A stretch of 18,714 nt of DNA, from positions 1-18,714 of the forward strand of contig JAGHCE010000152.1 of assembly GCA_021160625.1 (NCBI GenBank), written 5' to 3'. Below are positions 6,798 to 13,803 of this stretch, piece after piece; positions within the stretch are counted from its first letter, which is position 1, and every line of letters starts with the position of its first letter. The stretch comes from Planctomycetota bacterium. Its GTDB lineage: Bacteria > Planctomycetota > DG-23 > SLPQ01. The position numbers were made by a program, and so were the translations under genes. The notes under the pieces were generated by a model that was given only the letters and a program-made list of their open reading frames with translations, made no database searches and was not told where the DNA came from.

Positions 6798-7639
6798 GAG
6801 TGAGCCCCTTTGTTGAAAAGACCCGTAGGGGCGCGATTTATCGCGCCCGTGGCGTCGGCTGTGTGCAGGGAAACCGCGAGTTTTCCGAAATCCACTGGTG
6901 GACAAGCCACCAGTGCCACACTGTTTTCAACAGAGCAGGAGCGAGCCCCTTTGCCAAGGCGGTGCTGACGATGTTGCTCGCGGCAATGCTTTCGGGGTGT
7001 ATATCCGTCGCACGGCTTTTCCCGCCGTCCGAGGAGCAGACCACGTTTGAGCAGGCCGTGGAGGAAAACGCCCGGCTGAAGAAGATGCTCAAGACTGAAA
7101 CACAGCTCAACCATACGTTGGCCTACAAGCTCGAGGTCGCGCGGATCGACCTGCAAAAGGCCCAGGCGGCCGTCGTGGCGAAGGAGGCTTCGGCGGCCGA
7201 CGAAGAGGTGGCGGCGTTTCAGGACTACGAGGTCGCGCGCGTGCGCTTCGGCCTTCTCACCGGCCCCTCCAACTGGGACGACAAGCCCGGCCTCGACGGC
7301 TTCCGGGTTTACCTCATCGTTGAAGACAGCGAGGGGACGACCCTGAAGCGCAAGGGCAACTGCATCTTCGACCTCATCGACATATCAAGACGGCGCGAGC
7401 GGGTGATTATGTCCTGGGCGGTGCCGGCCGAGGTGCTGGGGTCTTACTGGCAGAGCCTACCGCCGGGTTTTCGGGTGAAACTGCCCTGGCAGGCGGAAGT
7501 TCCCTGGGGCGACGAGGTGGTGCTGAGGGGCACATTCACCAACGCCTACGGCAGGCAGTTTTCAGCGTCGCGGGTCTTCCGACTGGAAAGAGAGGTCCCT
7601 GTCGAAAAGGCGCAGGAAGAGACGGAACCCGGCAAATGA
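6794..7639 (+). CDS. lipoprotein of unknown function with signal peptide interrupted by an in-frame insertion
   Basis: A 281-aa protein of unknown family. A lipobox (AMLSGC, Cys at about 69) follows a hydrophobic stretch, but it lies some 50 residues further in than normal. Between MRVSPF and AKAVLTMLLAAMLSGC sits a 141-bp insertion flanked by an 11-bp direct repeat. Without it the protein would begin with a normal 22-residue lipoprotein signal. After the Cys come a coiled-coil-like helix (about 78-140) and a beta-rich C-terminal domain (FGLLTGPSNWDD onward). The ATG at 6794 overlaps the upstream stop (ATGA) and has GAGGTG ahead, supporting it as the ancestral start. Export may now be impaired, or translation may begin at an internal codon near 6962-6971. 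The stop overlaps the xylB start (ATGA). Confidence 0.75.
   Translation: MRVSPFVEKTRRGAIYRARGVGCVQGNREFSEIHWWTSHQCHTVFNRAGASPFAKAVLTMLLAAMLSGCISVARLFPPSEEQTTFEQAVEENARLKKMLKTETQLNHTLAYKLEVARIDLQKAQAAVVAKEASAADEEVAAFQDYEVARVRFGLLTGPSNWDDKPGLDGFRVYLIVEDSEGTTLKRKGNCIFDLIDISRRRERVIMSWAVPAEVLGSYWQSLPPGFRVKLPWQAEVPWGDEVVLRGTFTNAYGRQFSASRVFRLEREVPVEKAQEETEPGK
6825..6848 (+). repeat. REP-like palindrome, GTAG type, GGGCGCGAT family
   Basis: GTAG (6825-6828) is followed by a 9-bp perfect stem, GGGCGCGAT (6829-6837) with ATCGCGCCC (6840-6848), around two T residues. It lies inside the insertion within the lipoprotein gene and is translated in frame. Confidence 0.65.
6893..6919 (-). repeat. REP-like palindrome, GTGG type, CACTGGTGG family, copy 1
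   Basis: On the minus strand GTGG (complement of 6916-6919) precedes the 9-bp stem CACTGGTGG with CCACCAGTG around a 5-base loop. A second copy with identical arms is at 9947-9974. Confidence 0.65.
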
Positions 7640-9174
7640 ACGCGGCGGTCCTCGGAATTGACATCGGCACCTCCGGCACGCGGGCGCTCGTCGTCGATGC
7701 AAAAGGCACCGTAATCGCGCAGGGTGCCGCGCCGCAGGCATCCAGCCATCCGCGCCCCTCGTACAGCGAGCAGAATCCGGCCGAATGGTGGGCCGCGACC
7801 AAGCGTGCAGTTTCACAGGCTCTGGGCCGTGCCGCAGCGGCGCCGGAAGACATCGCCGCCGTGGGCCTCTCGGGGCAGATGCACGGGCTTGTCCTCCTCG
7901 ACGAGGCGGATAACGTCATCCGCCCGGCGATCCTCTGGGACGACCAGCGCGCGGCCGCCGAGTGCGCCGAGATTGAAGAGGGCTTCGGGCGCGAGAAGCT
8001 TCTTGAGATTGCGTGCAACCCGGCCCTGGCGGGCTTTACCGCGCCGAAGATCGCCTGGATCCAGAAGCACGAGCCGGACAGCTGGGCCCGCACTCGCCGT
8101 ATCCTCCTGCCGAAGGACTACATCCGCCTGCGGCTGGCCGGCGAGTACGCCACCGACGTCGCCGACGCGTCGGGGATGCTGCTTCTGGACGTTCGCAAGC
8201 GCGACTGGTCGGACGAGATACTTTCGTTTCTCAACGTCGACAGGCGTCTTCTTCCCCGGCTCTACGAGAGCCCGGATGTAACCGGCGCCGTCACCGCCGA
8301 GGCCGCCGCGGCAACCGGCCTTGCCGAGGGGACGCCGGTTGTGGCAGGGGCAGGCGACCAGGCGGCCGCCGCCGTCGGCAACGGGATAGTGACCGGCGGC
8401 AGCGTTTCGGCCACGCTTGGCACGTCGGGAGTCATCTTCGCCGCCACCGATGCGCCGCTTCCCGACGTCCCGCGCGGGCGCGTTCACGCCTTTTGTCACG
8501 CGGTGCCCGGAATGTGGCACATAATGGGCGTGGTGCTTTCGGCGGGAGGGTCGTTGCAGTGGGTGCGAAACGAGCTGGCCGAGGCCGAGCGCGCCGAGGC
8601 CCAAAGGCGCGGCGTCGACGTCTACGACGTCCTTTGCGAGAAGGCCTTAAAGATCCCCCCGGGCGCCGAGGGCCTCATCTTCCTGCCGTACTTAGCCGGT
8701 GAACGCTCGCCTCTAAACGACCCGTATGCGCGCGGTGCCTGGATAGGGCTTACGGTGCGCCACGGCAAGGGGCACTTAGTGCGAGCGGTCGTCGAGGGCG
8801 CTACGTTTGCAATGCTGGAGAGCCTCAACGTGGTAAAAGAGCTCGGCGGCGAGGTAAACGAAATCCGCCTTTCCGGCGGCGGTGCAACAAGCCGGTTGTG
8901 GCAAAGCGTCCAGGCCTCCGTCTACAACCAGCCGGTCTCGCTTCTTGAGGTGAGTGAGGGCAGCGCCTACGGCGCGGCGCTTCTTGCGATGGTAGGCGCC
9001 GGTTTCTACGCCACCGTCGACCATGCCTGCGCCAAGGTCGTAAGAACCACCGCCTCAGTCAACCCCGCCCCTGCGGCCGCAAACGTCTACAACAGGACGT
9101 TCCCCCTGTACAAACAAGCCTACCAGCAGCTCAAAAACGAGTTCAAGGCCCTCGGCGAAGTGTCCGGCGCGTGA
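7636..9174 (+). CDS. xylB: xylulokinase (FGGY carbohydrate kinase family)
   Basis: Phosphorylates D-xylulose to xylulose 5-phosphate for the pentose phosphate pathway. At 512 aa it is full length for the FGGY family. The N-terminal ATPase-fold phosphate loop GIDIGTSGTRALVVD is at residues 7-21, followed by GLSGQMHGLVLLD (about 77-89) with the xylulokinase-typical MH pair and WDDQR (101-105). GDQAAAAVGNG follows with the likely catalytic base Asp241, then the C-terminal RLSGGGATSRLWQ adenosine-binding segment. The start overlaps the stop of the lipoprotein gene (ATGA), so it closes a four-gene operon. No xylose isomerase or sugar transporter is nearby, which is unusual. Other FGGY substrates cannot be excluded, but similarity to XylB is strong throughout. 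Confidence 0.93.
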   Translation: MNAAVLGIDIGTSGTRALVVDAKGTVIAQGAAPQASSHPRPSYSEQNPAEWWAATKRAVSQALGRAAAAPEDIAAVGLSGQMHGLVLLDEADNVIRPAILWDDQRAAAECAEIEEGFGREKLLEIACNPALAGFTAPKIAWIQKHEPDSWARTRRILLPKDYIRLRLAGEYATDVADASGMLLLDVRKRDWSDEILSFLNVDRRLLPRLYESPDVTGAVTAEAAAATGLAEGTPVVAGAGDQAAAAVGNGIVTGGSVSATLGTSGVIFAATDAPLPDVPRGRVHAFCHAVPGMWHIMGVVLSAGGSLQWVRNELAEAERAEAQRRGVDVYDVLCEKALKIPPGAEGLIFLPYLAGERSPLNDPYARGAWIGLTVRHGKGHLVRAVVEGATFAMLESLNVVKELGGEVNEIRLSGGGATSRLWQSVQASVYNQPVSLLEVSEGSAYGAALLAMVGAGFYATVDHACAKVVRTTASVNPAPAAANVYNRTFPLYKQAYQQLKNEFKALGEVSGA

Positions 9175-9449
9175 ACCCCGGCAGGAAGAGATGTTCTCAA
9201 GGACATCGTGTGGTGGCTTTGGTGCCTGGAAAAAGAGCAACATCGCAACTCTGAGTTCAACTATGAAAACGGCCTCCGTGACGGTAACGAGTGCTGGGAA
9301 AAGTTCCGCCACAAACGCGGGTGGCAACGACAACTTGTTGCGCGGTGTTCGCCGCAGGCGGACAAGAGGAGGCATTCAAGACTCGCGCTGCCGGTGCGTG
9401 TCAATCTGATCGATATATCGTATCATCAACAGTATCCAATTGCACATAC
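9175..9449. other. gap of uncertain content after xylB; possible remnant coding segment and AT-rich palindrome
   Basis: No convincing gene was found in 9175-9449. A frame continuing in phase from the xylB stop through about 9400 has a protein-like composition (for example WWLWCLEKEQHRNSEFNYEN), and its codons favour G or C at the third position. It has only a GTG at 9208 with AAGGA close upstream, and it runs on into the antisense of the next gene, so it may be a decayed gene fragment. A competing 72-codon frame from ATG 9191 has AGGA upstream but a low-complexity product. The perfect palindrome CGATATATCG lies at 9411-9420 within a near-palindrome. Confidence 0.25.
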
Positions 9450-9839
9450 TCACTCACGCACGTTTTTTTTCTTATCGCGAAGATACCACTCTACTTCCAC
9501 CAGGCCGTCGTCCCACTCCCATCCACGCACAGCCGCAAGTTCTTTGTCGAATCTGTCCGATGGCCTAATCCGTGTTGCCGGTATCTCGGTGCCGCTGCCG
9601 ACTACGCAAAGGACCTCACAGACGGTCTCTTTCGAGATACCGGTGTCTTTGTAGTAAGTACGGTAAAACTCGTATTCGGTAATGTCCGCCCTGTCCTGAA
9701 AGCGACGCCGCTTTTTTCTCATCATGCTTCGCTCTGCTATCAGTAGAAGCACCACGAAAACCAGCATGATGATGCCGAATAGTAGTATTCGCACCCTATC
9801 CTCGACACCAGCAACATCTGCAAACCGCACCAAAGGCAC
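9450..9839 (-). CDS. small membrane protein with C-terminal acyl-carrier-like domain (hypothetical)
   Basis: Not a named family. The protein is about 129 aa from the chosen GTG at 9839. A single transmembrane helix (about residues 18-37, RILLFGIIMLVFVVLLLIAE) is followed by a basic RKKRRR stop-transfer cluster, placing the rest in the cytoplasm. The C-terminal part (YYKDTGISKETVCEVLC, then PATRIRPSDRFDKELA) has the helix-turn rhythm of an acyl-carrier-protein fold, but no DSL-type phosphopantetheine serine is seen. GTG 9839 was preferred to an upstream TTG at 9851 because GGAG lies 6 bases ahead of it. Base composition is clearly more AT-rich than the neighbours, which may mean transfer or weak codon selection. 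It is convergent with xylB and downstream of proS. Confidence 0.6.
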   Translation of the reverse strand: MPLVRFADVAGVEDRVRILLFGIIMLVFVVLLLIAERSMMRKKRRRFQDRADITEYEFYRTYYKDTGISKETVCEVLCVVGSGTEIPATRIRPSDRFDKELAAVRGWEWDDGLVEVEWYLRDKKKNVRE

Positions 9840-9946
9840 CGCCAACTCCAAAGATGATACACCCGCAGGTCAAGAAAAGGAACCATTCAAAAGATACGGA
9901 CCCGCGAGAGCGTTCGAGGACGCGAGTGAACCAGCGTCACTACGAT

Positions 9947-9974
9947 GCACTGGTGGGCGAGCCACCAGTGGCAC
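9947..9974 (-). repeat. REP-like palindrome, GTGG/GTGC type, CACTGGTGG family, copy 2
   Basis: The 9-bp arms CACTGGTGG (9948-9956) and CCACCAGTG (9962-9970) surround GCGAG. On the minus strand the leading tetranucleotide is GTGC rather than the GTGG of copy 1. It lies between proS and the small membrane protein gene. Confidence 0.6.
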
Positions 9975-10033
9975 ATCGGCGAATGACTGCGCGCGGCAAG
10001 TTTACCCGCCGGGCAAGGCCGCGTCCTACAAGA

Positions 10034-10057
10034 GACAGGCAGGAATGCCTGTCCTAC
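10034..10057 (-). repeat. REP-like palindrome, GTAG type, GACAGGCA family, copy 1
   Basis: On the minus strand GTAG (complement of 10054-10057) leads an 8-bp perfect stem, GACAGGCA with TGCCTGTC, around a 4-base loop. It begins 4 bases after the proS stop codon, in the same orientation as the gene, so it would form a 3'-UTR hairpin. Confidence 0.7.
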
Positions 10058-10061
10058 TGTG

Positions 10062-11585
10062 TTAGTAGGCCTTTGCGAAGACTACGCGGCGGGGGCTTTT
10101 CTCGCCGGTGATTATGCAGCGGCCGGGTTCGGCGTCGGCGTCGAGCGGGACGCAGCGGACGGTTACATTCAGGTCGTCTTTTATCTGCTGCTCGACATCG
10201 GGATTGCCGTTGTAGTGGGCGAGGGCGAAGCCGCCGTGGATTTCGGGTTTGTCTCGGTTTTCCGGCGTGAAGAATTCGTAGAATTCATCCTTCGAATCGA
10301 TCTTGCGCGTGTTTTCCTCGCGGAAGGCCAGCGCCCGCTCGAAAAGACCGTCCTGGATCTCCTGCAATATCGTTGCAACCGTCGCGACGAACTCCGCACG
10401 CGGCAGGCTGAAGCGCTCCTTGCGGGTCTTGTCCCGGCGTGCGACGAAGACCGAGTCGGACTCGATGTCGCGCGGGCCGATCTCGAGGCGGACGGGAACG
10501 CCCTTTTTCACCCAGCCCCACATCTTTTCCGCGCCCCTGGCATCGCGCCCATCAACCTCAACGCGGACAGCGGCGCCGTTGAAGGTGACCTCGCCAAGCT
10601 CGCCGGCCACACGGTTGCAGTACGCAAGCACCTCGGCACGTACGTCGTCTGAGTGGATGACCGGCAGGATGACGACGTGGAGCGGCGCGAGCCTCGGCGG
10701 CAGGACGAGGCCGTCGTCGTCGCTGTGGGTCATTATGAGGGCGCCGACAAGGCACGTCGAGACCCCCCAGGAAGTCGTCCAGGCAAACTCCTGGCTGCCT
10801 TCGGCGGTCTGGAAGCTTATCCCCTGGGCGCGTGAAAAGTTCTGCCCCAGGAAATGCGACGTGCCGGACTGGAGGGCCTTCCTGTCCTGCATCATCCCTT
10901 CGATGGAATACGTGGAAACCGCGCCGGGGAAACGCTCGGCGGCCGTCTTTTCGCCCTTGATGACCGGCATCGCCATATAGTTCTCGGCGAAGTCCTCGTA
11001 GACGTCGAGCATTCGCCGCGTCTCCTCAAGGGCCTCCTGCTTCGTCGCGTGGGCGGTGTGGCCCTCTTGCCACAGAAACTCCGTCGTCCGCAGGAAAAGG
11101 CGCGTGCGCATCTCCCAGCGCACGATGTTGGCCCACTGGTTCAAAAGCACCGGCAGGTCGCGGTACGACTGGATCCACTTCGCGTACATCGCGCCGATAA
11201 CGGTCTCGGAAGTTGGCCGGACGATGAGCGGCTCATCGAGCCTGCCCGCCGGCACGAGGCCCCCGTCCGGGCCCGCCTCGAGACGATGATGCGTCACGAC
11301 GGCGCATTCCTTGGCGAAGCCCTCGACGTGCTCGGCTTCCTTTTCCAGGAAGCTAAGCGGTATGAAAAGCGGGAAATAGGCGTTCTTGTGCCCCGTGGCC
11401 CTGAACATCCCGTCAAGAACCCCCCGGATGTTCTCCCACAGGCCGTAGCCCCAGGGGCGTATGACCATACACCCCCGCACCGGCGACGGCTCCGCGAGCT
11501 CGGCGGCCCGCACAACCTGCTGGTACCACTCCGGATAATCCTCGGCCCTGGTGGGCGTAATTGCGGTCTTCATCTTCTTTGCCAT
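10062..11585 (-). CDS. proS: prolyl-tRNA synthetase, archaeal/eukaryote-type
   Basis: Class II synthetase that charges tRNA-Pro in the cytoplasm. At 507 aa it is the shorter ProRS form without the bacterial insertion (editing) domain. It has a C-terminal extension ending in FAKAY, typical of the archaeal/eukaryote-like group. Class II motifs can be followed: VRGCMVIRPWGYGLWE near the N-terminus, RPTSETVIGAMYAKWI, the motif 2 region RWEMRTRLFLRTTEFLWQEGHTAHAT, and motif 3 around SWGVSTCLVGALIMTHSDDDGLVLPP. The C-terminal domain has GRCIITGEKSPRRVVFAKAY. The ATG at 11585 has only a weak purine stretch (AGAGAG) ahead. The gene is the last of a minus-strand housekeeping series, with repeats on both sides. 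Confidence 0.96.
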   Translation of the reverse strand: MAKKMKTAITPTRAEDYPEWYQQVVRAAELAEPSPVRGCMVIRPWGYGLWENIRGVLDGMFRATGHKNAYFPLFIPLSFLEKEAEHVEGFAKECAVVTHHRLEAGPDGGLVPAGRLDEPLIVRPTSETVIGAMYAKWIQSYRDLPVLLNQWANIVRWEMRTRLFLRTTEFLWQEGHTAHATKQEALEETRRMLDVYEDFAENYMAMPVIKGEKTAAERFPGAVSTYSIEGMMQDRKALQSGTSHFLGQNFSRAQGISFQTAEGSQEFAWTTSWGVSTCLVGALIMTHSDDDGLVLPPRLAPLHVVILPVIHSDDVRAEVLAYCNRVAGELGEVTFNGAAVRVEVDGRDARGAEKMWGWVKKGVPVRLEIGPRDIESDSVFVARRDKTRKERFSLPRAEFVATVATILQEIQDGLFERALAFREENTRKIDSKDEFYEFFTPENRDKPEIHGGFALAHYNGNPDVEQQIKDDLNVTVRCVPLDADAEPGRCIITGEKSPRRVVFAKAY

Positions 11586-11606
11586 TGTCGTCTCTCTTGG
11601 TTATAG

Positions 11607-11633
11607 GTAGGGGCGCTGCACATTGCTGCGCCC
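11607..11633 (+). repeat. REP-like palindrome, GTAG type, GGGCGC family
   Basis: GTAG (11607-11610) leads GGGCGC (11611-11616) paired with GCGCCC (11628-11633). An inner GCA/TGC stem follows a T-T mismatch, and CAT forms the loop. It faces the two elements at 11642 and 11684 and lies just upstream of proS. Confidence 0.6.
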
Positions 11634-11641
11634 TTAACACC

Positions 11642-11665
11642 GGGCAGGGCAAGCCCTGCCCCTAC
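11642..11665 (-). repeat. REP-like palindrome, GTAG type, GGGCAGGGC family, copy 1
   Basis: A perfect 9-bp stem, GGGCAGGGC (11642-11650) with GCCCTGCCC (11653-11661), surrounds AA. GTAG on the minus strand is the complement of 11662-11665. Confidence 0.7.
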
Positions 11666-11683
11666 GACCGCGCCCTCGTTACC

Positions 11684-11703
11684 GGGCAGGGCACGCCCTG
11701 CCG

Positions 11704-11707
<4 letters not shown>
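11684..11707 (-). repeat. REP-like palindrome, GTAG type, GGGCAGGGC family, copy 2, overlapping a stop codon
   Basis: The arms GGGCAGGGC (11684-11692) and GCCCTGCCG (11695-11703) are 8/9 complementary around AC. GTAG is the complement of 11704-11707, and its TAG is the stop codon of the purine nucleoside phosphorylase gene. Confidence 0.7.
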
Positions 11708-12525
<818 letters not shown>

Positions 12526-12553
12526 CTGCTGCTCCTTTATGTGACAGGCAAAA

Positions 12554-12583
12554 GGCAAGCGACAGTAAGGCAAGCAACAGTAA
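12554..12583. repeat. tandem 15-bp repeat, two copies
   Basis: GGCAAGCGACAGTAA (12554-12568) is followed directly by GGCAAGCAACAGTAA (12569-12583), with one mismatch. It lies in the leader upstream of the PNP gene. With two copies and no spacer it is not a CRISPR array. Confidence 0.6.
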
Positions 12584-12585
12584 GT

Positions 12586-12609
12586 GACAGGCAGGAATGC
12601 CTGTCCTAC
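12586..12609 (-). repeat. REP-like palindrome, GTAG type, GACAGGCA family, copy 2
   Basis: GACAGGCA (12586-12593), GGAA, TGCCTGTC (12598-12605) and CTAC (12606-12609) make it identical over 24 bases to the copy at 10034-10057. Confidence 0.7.
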
Positions 12610-12627
12610 CTTATTACCTTATGCGCC

Positions 12628-12649
12628 GAGGCCCGAATGCCTGTCCTAC
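12628..12649 (-). repeat. REP-like palindrome, GTAG type, GACAGGC family, copy 3 (left arm decayed)
   Basis: The right half, 12629-12650, is identical over 22 bases to 12668-12689, including the terminal CTAC. The left arm is degenerate (GAGGC instead of GACAGGC), so the hairpin is weak. Confidence 0.55.
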
Positions 12650-12664
12650 TGCTGCTCCTTATGT

Positions 12665-12688
12665 GACAGGCCCGAATGCCTGTCCTAC
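12665..12688 (-). repeat. REP-like palindrome, GTAG type, GACAGGC family, copy 4, overlapping a stop codon
   Basis: GACAGGC (12665-12671) and GCCTGTC (12678-12684) form a 7-bp perfect stem. GTAG is the complement of 12685-12688, and its TAG is the stop codon of yggU. Confidence 0.7.
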
Positions 12689-12981
12689 TTGCAGATCTCT
12701 GCGAGTTTCCTTTCCAGTTGTGCGCTCGTTTGGCCTTCGACCGCTACGCGCTTTGTGCGGGATGTTTCGCCCGAGACGAGGGTGATATCGGCTTTTTTGG
12801 CACCGAGGGCCTTTGCCAGCGCCGCAAGAAGTGCTTTGTTGGCCTTACCTTTTTCGGGGGCGGCGCTCACGGCGACCTTGAGCGCGCCGGAGTACTCGCC
12901 GACTATCCGCGTGCGCGATGCGCCGGGGGCGACTCGGACGTCGAAGAGCGCGGCGGTCCCCTTCGAATCGACCTTTATCAC
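12685..12981 (-). CDS. yggU: DUF167 / UPF0235 family protein
   Basis: A 98-aa cytoplasmic protein of the DUF167 (YggU) family, whose biochemical role is not established. The family signature is clear: RVAPGASRTRIVGEYSGALKV, then AAPEKGKANKALLAALAKALG and ITLVSGETSRTKRV. The start is GTG at 12981, overlapping the proC stop (GTGA), with GAAGGA about 9 bases upstream, so translation is probably coupled. The order yggS-proC-yggU is a widespread conserved cluster, sometimes with yggT between. The stop codon lies inside a REP-like GTAG hairpin. Confidence 0.92.
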   Translation of the reverse strand: MIKVDSKGTAALFDVRVAPGASRTRIVGEYSGALKVAVSAAPEKGKANKALLAALAKALGAKKADITLVSGETSRTKRVAVEGQTSAQLERKLAEICK

Positions 12982-13790
12982 AGTCCGAGTTCCTTCGACC
13001 GGGCCGCGGCCGCCTCGACGGCCTTGATAACGGTCTCCTTCAAGGCTGCCTTTTCCATCGTCCGGACGGCGGCGAAGGTGGTGCCGCCGGGGCTGGTCAC
13101 CTTTCGGCGGAGCTCGGCCGGGGGGTCGGGGCTTTCTGCAAGGAGGCGGCCTGCGCCAAGGCAGGTCCGGCTCGCCAGGCGAAGGGCCGCATCCTCCGGC
13201 AGGCCGAGCTTCACACCCGCCTCGGCAAGCGCCTCTACAAGGTAAAAAAAGTACGCCGGCCCCGAGCCGGAAACGGCCGTCACCGCGTCCATCGCCGACT
13301 CGTCGACCTCGACGACGGTTGCGGCGGCCTGGAAAATCTCCTTCGCAACGGCCAGGTCCTCGTCGGTGGCCCAGCGACCCTTCGCAAGCGCCGCCACCCC
13401 CGCCTGCACGAGCATCGGCATATTGGGCATCGCGCGCACGACGTGCGGCGTGCCGGAAAGCTGCTTTTCGATAAAGCCCGTCGTCACGCCCGCACAGATG
13501 GAGATAAGGAGCTTCCCCGCAGGCGCAGGCGAGATAATGGCCAGGAGTCCCGGCATATTCTGCGGCTTCACGGCGAATATCACGACCTCACAGCCGGCAA
13601 GCACCTCGCGGTTGTCGTTGGTGACCGCGATGGAGAGCTCGTCGGTGAAAAACTTCCGCCTCGCCTCGGCCAGGTCGCTCGCAAAGAGCCTTTCGGCGGG
13701 AATGCCGGAGGAAACCAGCCCCCGCGCCAGCGCCTCGGCCATATTGCCCGCACCGAAAAAACCAATCCGTTTACCCTCAAGCAAACCCAT
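12978..13790 (-). CDS. proC: pyrroline-5-carboxylate reductase
   Basis: Reduces 1-pyrroline-5-carboxylate to L-proline with NAD(P)H, the last step of proline synthesis, in the cytoplasm. The protein is 270 aa, the usual length. It shows the Rossmann motif IGFFGAGNMAEAL (9-21), AVKPQNM, RAMPNMPMLVQAG, the substrate-binding TAVSGSGPAYFFYLVEAL segment, and VTSPGGTT near the C-terminus. The ATG at 13790 is preceded by GAGGGGGG. It begins 13 bases after the yggS stop and overlaps the yggU start (GTGA), so the three genes form one operon. Confidence 0.97.
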   Translation of the reverse strand: MGLLEGKRIGFFGAGNMAEALARGLVSSGIPAERLFASDLAEARRKFFTDELSIAVTNDNREVLAGCEVVIFAVKPQNMPGLLAIISPAPAGKLLISICAGVTTGFIEKQLSGTPHVVRAMPNMPMLVQAGVAALAKGRWATDEDLAVAKEIFQAAATVVEVDESAMDAVTAVSGSGPAYFFYLVEALAEAGVKLGLPEDAALRLASRTCLGAGRLLAESPDPPAELRRKVTSPGGTTFAAVRTMEKAALKETVIKAVEAAAARSKELGL

Positions 13791-13803
13791 CGCCCTGCCC
13801 CCC

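Larger units (their letters stand above)
6802..6953. mobile_element. MITE-like insertion carrying two REP hairpins, flanked by an 11-bp direct repeat
   Basis: GAGCCCCTTTG occurs at 6802-6812 and again at 6943-6953. The match extends to 15 bp with one mismatch (6798-6812 and 6939-6953). The repeat period is 141 bp, or 47 codons. Near the edges are 9-bp inverted repeats, TGTTGAAAA (6811-6819) and TTTTCAACA (6924-6932). Inside are a GTAG hairpin (6825-6848) and a GTGG hairpin (6893-6919) facing each other. There is no open frame for a transposase, so it would be non-autonomous. The right inverted repeat ends 10 bases before the second direct repeat, so the exact ends are uncertain. Confidence 0.55.
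12526..12671. repeat. duplicated leader segment of the PNP gene
   Basis: The 24 bases at 12526-12549, which include the ribosome-binding site of the PNP gene, recur at 12649-12671 with a single T deleted. The second copy carries an orphan ribosome-binding sequence next to the end of yggU. The copies are 123 bp apart and bracket two GACAGGC-family hairpins; a third begins inside the second copy. Confidence 0.6.

Noticed and set aside
9191..9409. 72-codon open frame starting at ATG 9191
   Set aside because: Despite AGGA upstream, the product is low-complexity Ser/Thr/Ala/Arg without recognisable features; kept only as part of the uncertain gap.
12526..12573. Earlier in-frame ATG at 12573 for the PNP gene
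   Set aside because: The extra 16 codons lie in repeated sequence; the ATG at 12525 has a good AGGAG and matches the family N-terminus.
12526..12689. CRISPR array
   Set aside because: The repeats are palindromes and a two-copy tandem of irregular spacing without unique spacers of uniform length, and no cas gene is nearby.
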